DNA of 64,000 nt, taken from Parapedobacter luteus. GTDB lineage: Bacteria; Bacteroidota; Bacteroidia; Sphingobacteriales; Sphingobacteriaceae. Made by a program: the position numbers and the translations under genes. This document shows, piece after piece, positions 1 to 10,110 of this stretch; the stretch's first letter is position 1; the number at the start of each line of letters is the position of its first letter. The notes beneath the pieces were generated by a model that ran no database searches, had not been told where the DNA came from, and was given only the letters and a program-made list of their open reading frames with translations. Where the stretch lies: the NCBI RefSeq assembly GCF_900168055.1, contig NZ_FUYS01000001.1:62001-126000 (forward strand). Reading direction: 5' to 3'.

Positions 1-976
1 TGGGGAGGAAACTCCAGCCAGACACGTAGTCAGGTGCCCCAGGGCGGGGATTATAATTGCGTGGGCCGACCATGATGTTCATCACATTACCCTCGGTACA
101 AGACACACAGCCCCAGTCACCTACAGAGGTGTTGGTAAACGATATTTCAAAAATAGATTCGCTGTTGAATTTATTGGATACTTCAAACAGATCGCCGAAG
201 TTGTCAAGCAGTCTATAGCCGTATTGGCTGGTGCTGCCCGGCTCGCCATTCACTTGTGCCAACTGCTCGGCGGCGGGGCCGAATTTTTCCTGTTGCAGGT
301 AGACCTTGCCGAGCAATGCTCTGGCCGTGCCTTGCGTAGCGCGGCCCCCTTCGGTCGCTACAGGTATGGTCGGTGGAAGCGCCGGTATCGCATCAAGTAA
401 ATCTTGTTCGATAAGTGCATACACATCGACGGGGGGCGCCTGCGTGACGTTATACATTTGGTCGGTTGCTACCGGTTCCGTAAATAACGGGATATTCTTG
501 AATAAGCGTACCAAATCAAAATAAAAGTATGCCCTCAGGAATTTGGTTTCCGCCGTAAAGCGTGCTTTTTCGTTTTCGTCCATAGGAATATCAGGCAATT
601 TTTGAAGCAAGATATTGGCTCGGAAAATGCCTGAGAATCCTTTGCGCCACAACTCTTCCTGTGGCCCTTGTGCCGGGGTAAGTGAATAATCAGACCAAAC
701 CTGTAGGTTCGTCACGTCATTTGGCCCGCCACCGCCGGCATAATGATCATCTGAGGCAGCACTCACGGCGTTGATCTTGGTGACATAGCCACCGCCTTGC
801 CAGCCGACCACGTCATAAACAGCCACCAAGCCATTAAAAGCTTCCTGCCTGTTTCGGTAGTAGTTGGCTTCAAGGTCGGTCCCCCGAGGTTTCACATCAA
901 GGAAGGAATCGCTGCATGCAGTGCCCAGTAAGGCGACGGTGCAGCTGTAAAAGAAATATTTTATCGTCTTATTCAT
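1..976 (-). CDS. SusD/RagB-family outer-membrane lipoprotein, C-terminus cut by window edge
   Basis: The visible 325 residues start with a lipoprotein signal peptide (MNKTIKYFF...LLGTACSDSF, lipobox Cys at residue 21). SusD-family features follow: the PRGTDLEANYY start, the helical segment LRAYFYFDLVRLFKNIPL and TPR-like helices. SusD proteins sit on the cell surface as a glycan-binding lid over a SusC channel. The gene starts 13 bp after the stop of the SusC gene in the same direction, the standard SusC-SusD order. The C-terminal part lies beyond position 1. The substrate cannot be read from sequence; the nearby GH20 gene makes a GlcNAc-containing glycan plausible (inference). Confidence 0.93.
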   Translation of the reverse strand, partial: MNKTIKYFFYSCTVALLGTACSDSFLDVKPRGTDLEANYYRNRQEAFNGLVAVYDVVGWQGGGYVTKINAVSAASDDHYAGGGGPNDVTNLQVWSDYSLTPAQGPQEELWRKGFSGIFRANILLQKLPDIPMDENEKARFTAETKFLRAYFYFDLVRLFKNIPLFTEPVATDQMYNVTQAPPVDVYALIEQDLLDAIPALPPTIPVATEGGRATQGTARALLGKVYLQQEKFGPAAEQLAQVNGEPGSTSQYGYRLLDNFGDLFEVSNKFNSESIFEISFTNTSVGDWGCVSCTEGNVMNIMVGPRNYNPRPGAPDYVSGWSFLP

Positions 977-988
977 CGTATTCGTAGT

Positions 989-3900
989 TTAAAAGCCCAC
1001 ATTTAATCCAATCATGAATGACCGTGCTTGAGGATAAATCCCCCGGTCGATACTCATCACGCCGCCGCCTATTTCGGGGTCATAGCCCGTATACCTGGTC
1101 AGCGTAAAAAGGTTTTCGCTCATGATGTAAACCCGCGTTTTCTGCAGTCCAATTTTTCGGGATACCTGAGGTGGCAATGAATAGCCCAGCTGGAGCGTCT
1201 TCAACCTAAAATAAGCGCCATCTTCCAGGTAAAAGTCGGACGGGTTGGTGAAGTTGTCATTCGGGTCAGCATCGTTCAAACGCGGGAAGGTATTGCTGGA
1301 ACCCGGTCCAGTCCATCTGCCCAACGCTTTGCGCTGGTAGTTTGCGGTAGACATATCCAAACGGCGCAGCCCCTGGAAAATTTTATTGCCTGCCACACCT
1401 TGTCCAAAGATAACAGCATCAAAACCACGCCATGCCATGCTGATCGTAAGACCATAAGTCCAATTCGGTGTTGGGTCGCCGATGAATGTGCGATCGTCTT
1501 CGGTAATTGAGCCATCGCCGTTGACGTCGGCCCATTTGAAATCGCCGGGGCTTGCGTTGGGTTGAATTAAACCGCCTTCGCTGTTGACATAGTTGTTGAT
1601 TTCTTCTTGTGTCTGGAAGATACCGAGGGTTTGAAAGCCAAAGAAGGAATTAAACGCTTGGCCTAAAGCGGTACGCGTGATGGGATAACTGGATGACTGG
1701 AAGCTTTGACCGCCTGAAAGATAGCTTATGCCGGTTCCCAAGTTCGTTACTTCATTCTTGAGGTAAGACACATTGCCATCTACCGAAAAGCTCAATTGGC
1801 CAACTTGGTTACGGTATCCCAATTCCAGTTCTACGCCAGCATTGCGCATGTCTGCGATGTTTGCAGCCGGATTGGAAATTGCACCGACGTAGCCGGGAAT
1901 GCGCGGGTTCTGTAAAATGCCTGAGGTGACTTTACGGTACCAATCGAAGGTTATGTTGAAGTTTTGCAGCACTATGGCATCGAAGCCAATGTTTGTTTGG
2001 CTGGTCTCTTCCCATCGCAGGTCGGGATTTGATGGTGCATTGGGGCTATAGCCCACAAAATAGCTTCCGGATGTACCTATGGTATAGTTTCTGCCGCTCC
2101 CGATGGTAGATAGAAAAGCAAAATCGCCGATGTTATCATTGCCGACCACGCCATAGCCGCCCCGTATTTTCAGGGAGTTGATGATGGTGTTGCCCGTAAG
2201 GAATTCTTCATTGGATACATTCCAGCCCAGGGAAAAAGACGGAAAAACCCCATAGCGATTATTGGCGCCAAATCGGGAAGAACCATCGCGGCGTACCAAT
2301 GCTTCCGCGATGTATCGCTCTTTGTAGTTGTAATTTACCCGGGCAAAAAGAGAAGATACCGTATGACCTGATCCCTCCGAACCTGATGAATTCCGCTGAT
2401 CGGTAGGGACGTTGTAGTTGAGCGAGGCATCATCAAAATTATCGGCGGGCACATTGAAGTATGTTACACTAAGTCCGCGCGCCTGGCTATCTTTATATGC
2501 GCCTTGTCCTATAAGAAAGGTAAAGTTGTGGTCATTGAAGCCATGTGTATACGATATCGTATTTTCGAGATTCCAGTCAAACCCGCGGTTCATTCCCCTA
2601 TTGAAGGAGGTCTGTGAGCTGATGGTCGTGGGGTTGAGGTAAAAGATCGGTGTGAAGCTTTCCGAGCCCCAGTAGGACAATTTCGTGCCGAATGTGGAGC
2701 GGAATGTGAGTCCTTCGATAGGGGATATTTCCGTGTACACGTTGCCTACGATATTGTCCGACCAGCCGTTGTTGCCCAAACGGGTCTGTATATAGGCTAA
2801 GGGATTGGTCATCTCTTGGGCGACGATATCCGAAATTCCGTAGGGATTGCCAAAGGCATCGCGCACTACAGGATTATTCGCATACTTGGAAGCTGACGCC
2901 TCTGTTGGGTCGGTAATTACCGCCTTCGTGATGGGATCCAAATTGATGGCGGAACTCAACGGTCCGCCAAATTCGCTGTTTGTGTTACCCAATCCGATTG
3001 ACTTATCGTGGGCGTACCCGAGATTTTGTCCAATTTTCAGCCAACTTGTAATTTTATGTTCAGAATTGAGACGGATGTTTGTCCGTCGGTATTTGGAAAT
3101 ATCGGTGGCAACGATGCCGTCCTGGCCCAGGTATCCAAACGAGGCATAGAATGTAGAACGTTCATTACCTCCACTTATGCTGAATTCATGATTGTGCCGC
3201 TGGGCATTATCATTGAAGATTTGCTTCTGCCAATCAGTTCCAACGCCGTAGGCGGCAGGGTCGGGAAAAGGCATACTGTTTCCCGCAGCTAACGAGGCCT
3301 CGTTACGTAGCGTCGCGTATTCCGTGGCATTTAGCAGGCTCAGCTTTTTTGCTGGAGCGGAAACCCCATAAAAACCATTGTAATTAATTCTGATGCCACC
3401 TGCCTGGCCCTTTTTGGTGGTGACCAGAATAACTCCCGCTGCCGCACGCGCACCGTATATGGCTTGTGACGATGCGTCCTTTAACACTTCAATGGATTCG
3501 ATATCTGATTGATTGAGGTAGCCGATACCACCTGCATCCACGACCACGCCATCCACGACCCAAAGCGGATTATTGTTTCCAAATGTGGTGATACCCCGTA
3601 CCCGGATGGTGGAGGCTGATCCAGGCTGTCCGGAGCTTGCGGCAATGGTAAGGCCGGAGGTCCGTCCCTGGAGCGATTGTTCGATTCGCGTAATGGGCAT
3701 GGTTTCCAAGTCACTGGCTTTTACGCTGCTGATAGCACCTGTGACAACACTCTTTTTCTGTGTGCCATATCCGACAACGACGACCTCGTCTAAGGTGCTT
3801 GACTCGTCTTCCAGTGTCACATTGATGGTGCCGCTTTGCGTTACTTCAATGTGTCGTGTGACCATGCCCAATTGCCGGAAAACTAATGTCGATCCGGCTT

Positions 3901-4102
3901 CAAGAGAGATGACGTAGTTGCCATCGTCATCGGTGCTGGTTGCCATCGTTGAGCCCTGAACAGCTACCGTCACACCCGAAAGGGGCCTCCCGTCTGCCGC
4001 TGCTGTAACCTTGCCCGTCACTTGCAGGGTTTGTGCGGCAAGCACCAACGGCGACAAGCAAACACAGAGCACGATGAATGCATGTAAAACTCTTTTTTTC
4101 AT
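989..4102 (-). CDS. SusC/RagA-family TonB-dependent outer-membrane transporter
   Basis: About 1037 aa from the ATG at 4102, chosen because it gives a signal peptide (MKKRVLHAFIVLCV...LAAQ); the frame continues upstream to a GTG at 4156 but adds no signal. Domains in order: carboxypeptidase-D-regulatory-like domain (TLQVTGKVTAAADGRPLSGV), TonB-box/plug region with the SusC signature DEVVVVGYGTQKKS, then a long beta-barrel ending in an aromatic residue (MIGLNVGF). It imports oligosaccharides or peptides with its SusD partner, which follows 13 bp downstream. The length is normal for the family. The specific ligand is unknown. Confidence 0.95.
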   Translation of the reverse strand: MKKRVLHAFIVLCVCLSPLVLAAQTLQVTGKVTAAADGRPLSGVTVAVQGSTMATSTDDDGNYVISLEAGSTLVFRQLGMVTRHIEVTQSGTINVTLEDESSTLDEVVVVGYGTQKKSVVTGAISSVKASDLETMPITRIEQSLQGRTSGLTIAASSGQPGSASTIRVRGITTFGNNNPLWVVDGVVVDAGGIGYLNQSDIESIEVLKDASSQAIYGARAAAGVILVTTKKGQAGGIRINYNGFYGVSAPAKKLSLLNATEYATLRNEASLAAGNSMPFPDPAAYGVGTDWQKQIFNDNAQRHNHEFSISGGNERSTFYASFGYLGQDGIVATDISKYRRTNIRLNSEHKITSWLKIGQNLGYAHDKSIGLGNTNSEFGGPLSSAINLDPITKAVITDPTEASASKYANNPVVRDAFGNPYGISDIVAQEMTNPLAYIQTRLGNNGWSDNIVGNVYTEISPIEGLTFRSTFGTKLSYWGSESFTPIFYLNPTTISSQTSFNRGMNRGFDWNLENTISYTHGFNDHNFTFLIGQGAYKDSQARGLSVTYFNVPADNFDDASLNYNVPTDQRNSSGSEGSGHTVSSLFARVNYNYKERYIAEALVRRDGSSRFGANNRYGVFPSFSLGWNVSNEEFLTGNTIINSLKIRGGYGVVGNDNIGDFAFLSTIGSGRNYTIGTSGSYFVGYSPNAPSNPDLRWEETSQTNIGFDAIVLQNFNITFDWYRKVTSGILQNPRIPGYVGAISNPAANIADMRNAGVELELGYRNQVGQLSFSVDGNVSYLKNEVTNLGTGISYLSGGQSFQSSSYPITRTALGQAFNSFFGFQTLGIFQTQEEINNYVNSEGGLIQPNASPGDFKWADVNGDGSITEDDRTFIGDPTPNWTYGLTISMAWRGFDAVIFGQGVAGNKIFQGLRRLDMSTANYQRKALGRWTGPGSSNTFPRLNDADPNDNFTNPSDFYLEDGAYFRLKTLQLGYSLPPQVSRKIGLQKTRVYIMSENLFTLTRYTGYDPEIGGGVMSIDRGIYPQARSFMIGLNVGF

Positions 4103-4176
4103 AATGACTGAACTTATTAATATGGTTAAAAATTGGTTTTGCTTTTTTTTACACACTTGGCGCGAAAAAGCAAAGG

Positions 4177-4202
4177 CAAAGCTATCATGTAGATTTTAAC
4201 AA
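4177..4202 (-). promoter_or_regulatory. Candidate Bacteroidota promoter for susCD
   Basis: On the minus strand TAGCTTTG (4184-4177) matches the TAnnTTTG -7 consensus, with a TTG at 4202-4200 upstream as a possible -33 element (15-bp gap, slightly short). Transcription would start near 4172, about 70 nt before the chosen ATG at 4102. This also argues against the GTG at 4156 as the true start. Confidence 0.45.
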
Positions 4203-4355
4203 GACCTATCCGCTCGTTCTACAATACCCCTACAAAAATCAAAGGGGTGGGCATTTCGGCAAAAAAATACACTACAATGCCACTACAATCCGTGTATAAT
4301 ATTCTGTTTTTCAGTTGATTGTTTTTTATTTGGCGCAGGGTCAGTAAAATGGCGC

Positions 4356-7262
4356 CTATCGCTTATCATCCCGGATCTGTAGTAGAAACTCATAAAGGTT
4401 TTGCTCGGGATCCAGTTTAATTTTTTTACGCAGCCGGTACCGGCTTACCTCTACGGCTTTGATGGTAATGTTCATCAGTTGGGCAATTTCTTTTGACGAG
4501 AGATTCATGCGAAGGAAAGCGCAAAGCTTTAGTTCGTTAGGTGTTAGATCGGGATACAGCTGCTTAAGGCGAGCAAAGAACCCTTGATTGACGTGGTTGA
4601 AATGAACACTGAATTGTTCCCAATCCTCCTCGGTGCGCTCAGCCGTGCGGATAAGCCGGATAAGCTGCCTGAAATTGATGGTGCTGTCCGGAAAGTCATG
4701 TTTCTTGACCACTGCCAATATCGTTTCCTTAATCTTCGAGAGCACTTCGCCGCGTTGGATAAGGTGCATCGTCATATTGGCCAATTCCTTGTTCTTAAAT
4801 GCGATTTCTGCTTCCAGTTTTTCATTTTGAAGGCGCACGACTTCTTTTTCGCTCCTGTCAAGCTCTAATTGACTTAAGTATAACTCATGATCGTGTTTGC
4901 GTTGCAGCTTCTTTTTTTGCCATTTAAAAAGCAAGAAGATGGCCAGCCCGACCAAAACGCAATAGATCGTATGGCTTACCGGATTGCTGTACCATGGCGG
5001 GGCGATAACAAAGGAGTAGGTATCGGTATCCGATTCGTTTCCATTGCTATTCCTGGATTTTACCTTAAAAACATATTGCCCCGGAGGGAGGTTGGTATAT
5101 TCTTTTTCGCTACGGTTGCTCCAGGTAGACCATGCCCTGTCAAAACCTTCCAGCAGATAGCTAAATTCGACGTTTTCTTGCTGGTCATACAGGGTTGTCG
5201 CGAATGAAAAGTGTAGCGAATTAGATCGGTAGTGGAGCGTGGGGGTAGGTGTGTGGGGAGCCCGGTGTCCACCGTATAACACCTGCGCTTGCTCGCCGCT
5301 GTTGATTAATTTGACGCGGTTTAAAAGGATGTCAGGTTTGCTGGTGTTTTCTTTGTAGCGTTGGTAATTGAGGTGTATGGCACCCCGATTGGCACCGATA
5401 AAGATGTTCTCTTCGTTCAAGATATAGATGTTTTCAAATCCGCCCAGGATCTGCCCGTTCAATTCAGGGAAGTATGTAATATCAAACGGGATGCTGTCGC
5501 TGGGATTGGAAAAATCAGCTACTCCTAGTTTTTTATGGCTGATAAACCACACATTGCCATCTCCATCCTCTTTCAGGTACTGGATTTCCATGCCTTTGAA
5601 TCGTGGATAAAATAGTGGCGAAGGTGCAAAGCGATCGGTTTGGGTATCATACTCATAGATCCCGTCGCTGGTTGCAACGGTGATGTTGTTTTTTATAAGA
5701 AACAGGTAGTTATAGAGTGACGAAGGAAGCCCGTCATTGCTCGTGTATGTTTTCTGTAGCGTTATCCTGGAGCAGTCTTCCGATAGGTTGAACTTGAAGA
5801 TACCTCGATAGGGGTGAGAGGCCCAAACCACGTGGGCATGCTCATCATAGTAGATGAAACGCAGTGACTCGTAGGGGCCATCCACACGGCCGGCATCAAG
5901 GAACGCCTCGCCGTTGAACATCATGTGGTGTAAGCCGAGGTAAGTTCCAGCAATGAGGTGCTTGGACGGAAACACTCTTGACAACGGCTGATAAAGCCAG
6001 GTTCCGGGGACGGTATAAATTTTCCGGATCGATTGATTGACAATTTCAAACGCGCCGTCTTCATGCCCCATAAGCAGCCGGCCATTGATTTCATTGAGGC
6101 TCCACACTTGGCCTTCGGTATGATTTACCTCTGAAAAATCGGCATCGGAGAGACTGATATCCCGTTGGTTGGCATCAATCGGCGTCACATACAATCCGTT
6201 CGACGTGCCGATGTAGAGGTGTTGGTTGAACAATCGGGTGGTATAACTACTGACTGGGTTTGTTCTATTGGGGTGGATGTATTTTACTGCGCTGTTGATG
6301 CCAATGAAATCAATGCCATCATCAAGTGCCAGCCATAAGTTCCGATTGCGGTCGATAAAGACATCCCGTACATTATTCATCTGCAAGCCTTCGCCGTATA
6401 CGTATTGCTGTACCAGCCGATCATGCCTGTCGACGATCAGTACCCCAGCTGATGTGGTGCCAAATACAAACCAATCGTCGTTTACAGGTAGTCCGCAATA
6501 AATCCGGTCAGTCGAAAACAGTTCATCAAATGGCGTCTTCTTCACGATAAGCGTATCGCCTATTAAGTAAAAGAGGCCCCGTTTCAAGGTTGTGACCAAT
6601 AGGGTGTCTCCGCTGTGCGGCATGATAGCGGTTATGACATTCCCGTTTAGATCCGGGTGGTTGGTCAACGGTTTCCAGAAACCGCCTTCAAAATGCATGA
6701 TGCCCTGTCTCAGCGCTTGTGCATACAGTTTGCCTTGCACCTGTCCCAGGAATTGCCATTCGGTAGCCGGCTTATCTACGGCAATGCGGCCGTCTTTGTA
6801 ATGCAAGATCTTTGTATTGGCCCGGAAAAAGACATCAGAACCCATGACGACGATATTCCATACATCAGCAAACCGGCGCTCCGGTTGGGGGATAAGATCG
6901 ACCAAAGAGCAATATTGCAGCGTACCTGTACTGTCGGGTTGGAAATAGCCTATCTCATCTTGCCCGCCTACATAAATCCTATTGTTCGAATCTACAGCCA
7001 CGGACCTGACCACGGTGGCATTGGGCAGTGGGTAAATGTTCCAGTAACGGCCGTTGAACGTCAGCAAACCTTCGTTATTGCCAAAGTACATGATGCCGTG
7101 GCTGTCTTGTGCGATATCCCAGTTTTGCAAACCACCTTTATACTGATTGTTATTGTAATTGATAATTTGCGGAATGGCTACCCGATGTTGCGCAATGCTG
7201 CATTGGACTACAACAAAGAAAAGGCCCACAAACACAGCTCGCTTTATATGCACATTGGTCAT
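4356..7262 (-). CDS. Membrane-anchored Y_Y_Y-domain / LuxR-type HTH one-component regulator
   Basis: About 968 aa from the ATG at 7262, which begins a signal-anchor (MTNVHIKRAVFVGLFFVVVQCSIAQ). The frame runs further upstream but without a signal. Order: exported N-terminal beta-propeller repeats (two-component-regulator propeller style, e.g. WDIAQDSHGIMYFGNNEGLL), Y_Y_Y domain (LEGFDRAWSTWS...YTNLPPGQYVFKVKSRN), one transmembrane helix near residue 770 (VLVGLAIFLLF), a coiled coil, and a C-terminal LuxR-type helix-turn-helix (LTPNELKLCAFLRMNLSSKEIAQLMN). There is no kinase or receiver domain, so signal and DNA binding are in one chain. It lies just upstream of susCD on the same strand and is divergent from the GH20 gene, so it probably controls these (inference). 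Confidence 0.9.
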   Translation of the reverse strand: MTNVHIKRAVFVGLFFVVVQCSIAQHRVAIPQIINYNNNQYKGGLQNWDIAQDSHGIMYFGNNEGLLTFNGRYWNIYPLPNATVVRSVAVDSNNRIYVGGQDEIGYFQPDSTGTLQYCSLVDLIPQPERRFADVWNIVVMGSDVFFRANTKILHYKDGRIAVDKPATEWQFLGQVQGKLYAQALRQGIMHFEGGFWKPLTNHPDLNGNVITAIMPHSGDTLLVTTLKRGLFYLIGDTLIVKKTPFDELFSTDRIYCGLPVNDDWFVFGTTSAGVLIVDRHDRLVQQYVYGEGLQMNNVRDVFIDRNRNLWLALDDGIDFIGINSAVKYIHPNRTNPVSSYTTRLFNQHLYIGTSNGLYVTPIDANQRDISLSDADFSEVNHTEGQVWSLNEINGRLLMGHEDGAFEIVNQSIRKIYTVPGTWLYQPLSRVFPSKHLIAGTYLGLHHMMFNGEAFLDAGRVDGPYESLRFIYYDEHAHVVWASHPYRGIFKFNLSEDCSRITLQKTYTSNDGLPSSLYNYLFLIKNNITVATSDGIYEYDTQTDRFAPSPLFYPRFKGMEIQYLKEDGDGNVWFISHKKLGVADFSNPSDSIPFDITYFPELNGQILGGFENIYILNEENIFIGANRGAIHLNYQRYKENTSKPDILLNRVKLINSGEQAQVLYGGHRAPHTPTPTLHYRSNSLHFSFATTLYDQQENVEFSYLLEGFDRAWSTWSNRSEKEYTNLPPGQYVFKVKSRNSNGNESDTDTYSFVIAPPWYSNPVSHTIYCVLVGLAIFLLFKWQKKKLQRKHDHELYLSQLELDRSEKEVVRLQNEKLEAEIAFKNKELANMTMHLIQRGEVLSKIKETILAVVKKHDFPDSTINFRQLIRLIRTAERTEEDWEQFSVHFNHVNQGFFARLKQLYPDLTPNELKLCAFLRMNLSSKEIAQLMNITIKAVEVSRYRLRKKIKLDPEQNLYEFLLQIRDDKR

Positions 7263-7291
7263 TAGGTAATGTCGGTTAGTATATTCTTCGG

Positions 7292-7337
7292 CAAAGGTAA
7301 AGATAATTGCATAAGTTCGGTATTTTCGATAAGTTTG
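7292..7337. promoter_or_regulatory. Divergent promoter region, regulator / GH20
   Basis: Plus strand: TAAGTTTG at 7330-7337 fits TAnnTTTG, with TTG at 7307-7309 (20-bp gap), giving a start of about 7341 for the GH20 gene at 7366. Minus strand: TACCTTTG at 7299-7292 fits the same box for the regulator starting at 7262. The two promoters interleave within 46 bp. Confidence 0.5.
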
Positions 7338-7365
7338 TAACAGATACATTAAACAAACAGATCGC

Positions 7366-9633
7366 ATGACTCAATATGCACCTCGGTTGATATTGGGTTT
7401 TTGGGTTATACCGTTGATTGCGGTAATGTCTGCCCGTGCCCAACATCAGGTTTCCATCATTCCCAAACCCCAAACATTGGAAATTCACGAAGGGGAATTC
7501 GTGTTTCCGGCCAATACGCCATGTTACGCCTTTGAACCATTTCTCGAGGTTGCTGCTTTGCTGGACGATCATCCTTTTGCTGCCTTTGCACCCGTTGAGC
7601 GTATAAAGTCGCATAGGCGTATCCCGGAGGCCGGCGTACGCCTTGTTGAGGCTCGTGATATTGACAAGTTGGCGCCAGATGCATACCGGCTTCTCATCGA
7701 TACAAGCGGGATCACCATTACGGCGCATCAACCAGCTGCGATGCGTTATGGGATATTGACGTTGATGCAGCTGGCGTATACATTGCCAAACGGGGGTGTA
7801 TTGCCCGCCATGCTCATTGAGGACAAGCCCCGGTTTGGCTATCGTGGACTTCATCTTGATGTCTCGGGACATTTTTATCCCGTGTCTTTCCTCAAGAAAT
7901 TCATCGATATCATGGCACTTTACAAGTTCAACAGCTTCCATTGGCATCTTGCGGGCGGACCGGGTTGGCGCTTGGAAATCAAGCGGTATCCTGAGCTTAC
8001 GCAGAAAGCTGCCTGGCGTACGCATACCCGTTGGAAAGATTGGTGGCAAAAGGGGCGTCGTTACCTGCCTGCAGGCCACCCCAATGCCAGCGGTGGTTAT
8101 TATACCCAAGATGAGGCAAGGGACTTGGTCGCTTATGCTAAGCGAAAAGGAATCACCATCGTTCCTGAAATCGATGTGCTGGGGCATGCTGACGAAGTGT
8201 TGGCTGTATATCCGCAGCTATCGTGCACGGGAAGGCCCTATCAACACGGTGAATTTTGTATCGGCAACGAGGAGACATTTACCTTCCTGAGGCATGTGCT
8301 GGAAGAAGTCGTGGATATCTTCCCTTCTACCTACATCCATATCGGCGGCGATGAGGCCAACGGCAACGCTTGGGAAGCATGCCCTAAATGCCAGGCGTTG
8401 ATGGAGAAAAAGGGCCTGAAAGATGTCAACGAGTTGCAACGTGATGTGGTAAAACGGTTGAATACCTTTTTGCAGTCGTACGATAGGAAACTGATAGGGC
8501 CGGATGAAATTCTGGGGAAAGGGCTTCCTGCTGATGCCACGATTATGGGTTGGCGAGGTACTGTTGGTGGTATCCGAGCGGCAAATGCTGGCCATGATGT
8601 CATTATGACGCCCGATTCACACCTGTATTTTGATCATTATCAAGGCAATCCATCGACCCAGCCTGAAGCTGCCGGCGGCTACACACCAGTGCAGAAAGTC
8701 TACGGATATGAGCCTGTATCCGACGACATAGCGGCAGATAAGCGAAAACATGTGCTCGGTGCACAAGGTAATATCCGCACTGAATACATGCCTACCGCTG
8801 ACCATGTGGAATACATGGTTTTCCCGCGTGCGCTGGCGTTGGCGGAGGTGGTGTGGTCTGCATCGGCTGATCGCGATTGGAACGATTTTCAACGGCGCTT
8901 GCAGCACCACTACCCGTTACTGCAACGGTTGCATGTCAACTATTACAGGCCCTCCTATGAGGTGGATATCGCCGTAGACTTCAATGCCGATACATTGACC
9001 AATACCATATCCATGGCCACGGAGCAACGTGAGCTGGGTATTCGCTATACGACAGACGGTAAAGAGCCGGATGCCGAATCACCGGTTTACACGAAGCCCA
9101 TCGAGCTGGCCGTACCTGCGGTAGTCAAGGCAGCTTATTTTGTTGATTCTGGCCGCGTAGGGCCTGTCGCTGCGGCCAAAGCAGATATTCACAAGGCCAT
9201 TGGAAAAAGTATTACTTATCAGACGTCGTGGGATGACGCCTATCCCGCTCAGGCAGAAAGCACGCTCCTAAACGGACAGAAGGGCGGAAAACATGCTGAT
9301 GACGGCCAATGGCAGGGTTTTACAAATCATATTGACGTGACGGTAGATTTCGAGCGGCGTGAATCAATGAATAACGTAGCGATAAGCTTCCTGCAAGATC
9401 CTGCAATAAACGCCTATCAGCCCGGGGAAGTGAAAGTGCTGCTTTCGGACAATGGCAAGAATTTCCGGGAAGCAGGCACCTTAGTGAATGGCGCGTCTCC
9501 TCAAGAAAAATTCAGGCAGGTAAGAACTTTCGAATTGAAATTCGATACCGCGCAAACCGCGCGTTACCTGCGTATTGTGGCAACCAACGTACGGAATGCG
9601 TTGCTGCTTGCGGATGAAGTGGTGGTGTATTAG
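7366..9633 (+). CDS. Family 20 glycoside hydrolase (beta-N-acetylhexosaminidase)
   Basis: 755 aa with a signal peptide (ends SARAQ). Domains: GH20b-like N-terminal domain (about 26-140), GH20 catalytic barrel (about 145-500) with HIGGDEAN carrying the Asp329-Glu330 catalytic pair, a chitobiase-type C-terminal domain (IRYTTDGKEPDAESPVY), and an F5/8C-like carbohydrate-binding domain at the end. It removes terminal GlcNAc/GalNAc residues by substrate-assisted catalysis, probably in the periplasm or at the surface. It is divergent from the sensor-regulator and close to susCD, so this resembles a small polysaccharide utilization locus. Confidence 0.95.
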   Translation: MTQYAPRLILGFWVIPLIAVMSARAQHQVSIIPKPQTLEIHEGEFVFPANTPCYAFEPFLEVAALLDDHPFAAFAPVERIKSHRRIPEAGVRLVEARDIDKLAPDAYRLLIDTSGITITAHQPAAMRYGILTLMQLAYTLPNGGVLPAMLIEDKPRFGYRGLHLDVSGHFYPVSFLKKFIDIMALYKFNSFHWHLAGGPGWRLEIKRYPELTQKAAWRTHTRWKDWWQKGRRYLPAGHPNASGGYYTQDEARDLVAYAKRKGITIVPEIDVLGHADEVLAVYPQLSCTGRPYQHGEFCIGNEETFTFLRHVLEEVVDIFPSTYIHIGGDEANGNAWEACPKCQALMEKKGLKDVNELQRDVVKRLNTFLQSYDRKLIGPDEILGKGLPADATIMGWRGTVGGIRAANAGHDVIMTPDSHLYFDHYQGNPSTQPEAAGGYTPVQKVYGYEPVSDDIAADKRKHVLGAQGNIRTEYMPTADHVEYMVFPRALALAEVVWSASADRDWNDFQRRLQHHYPLLQRLHVNYYRPSYEVDIAVDFNADTLTNTISMATEQRELGIRYTTDGKEPDAESPVYTKPIELAVPAVVKAAYFVDSGRVGPVAAAKADIHKAIGKSITYQTSWDDAYPAQAESTLLNGQKGGKHADDGQWQGFTNHIDVTVDFERRESMNNVAISFLQDPAINAYQPGEVKVLLSDNGKNFREAGTLVNGASPQEKFRQVRTFELKFDTAQTARYLRIVATNVRNALLLADEVVVY

Positions 9634-9636
9634 TGG

Positions 9637-10110
9637 CTATTGCACCACCTTATTCGCGCAGGCCGAGCTGGCAAAAGCTTCAGGCTTGGCCTTGAATACA
9701 AACCCCATGCTGAGGATATATCCCATAGCATCATGCAGGGCCTGGTTAGATTTGAACATGGGGTTGGTGTTGATGTCCGCATGTACCTCCAGATCCACAT
9801 CATAACGGTCAAGCAAATCGCACAGCGCGTATGCGGTTTCGATGGAGCGCTGTACCTCAGCCAACATGCGCTCCTTAATGCTCATTTTTTGAGTTGTGCG
9901 ATCTTGATGGATGTACATAAAGCCACCTTTTTTTTCGCGTACAAATACGATAACGGTGGCGAACTCGGTGATGGCACCCTTTACTTGTGAGTCTGTGCCG
10001 ATACATACCTTAAGCTTATTGCCCAACAGGTATTCACGAGCAATGGTGGTAGATACTTCATCGAGAATGGGCTGGCGGATGGGCTCGCCGCTGAATTTTT
10101 TCCAAGTCAT
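9637..10110 (-). CDS. YkuK-family RNase H-like protein (DUF458)
   Basis: 157 aa cytosolic protein. The fold signature is KVCIGTDSQVKG near the N-terminus, followed by FATVIVFVREKKGGFMYIH, and DVDLEVHADINTNPMFKSNQALHDAMGYILSMGF, the conserved part of the YkuK/DUF458 family, predicted RNase H-like. The biochemical role is not established. It converges with the GH20 gene with a 3-bp gap. Length and start are normal for the family. Confidence 0.82.
   Translation of the reverse strand: MTWKKFSGEPIRQPILDEVSTTIAREYLLGNKLKVCIGTDSQVKGAITEFATVIVFVREKKGGFMYIHQDRTTQKMSIKERMLAEVQRSIETAYALCDLLDRYDVDLEVHADINTNPMFKSNQALHDAMGYILSMGFVFKAKPEAFASSACANKVVQ

Noticed and set aside
989-4156. GTG at 4156 as start of the SusC gene
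   Set aside because: It would put 18 residues before the signal peptide and leave almost no leader after the predicted promoter at 4177-4202; the ATG at 4102 fits better.
6657-7265. 202-codon plus-strand open frame inside the sensor-regulator gene
   Set aside because: Shadow of the minus-strand regulator; no recognisable domain.
7276-8187. 303-codon minus-strand open frame inside the GH20 gene
   Set aside because: Antisense to a clear glycoside hydrolase with intact catalytic motifs; no signal, motif or promoter of its own.
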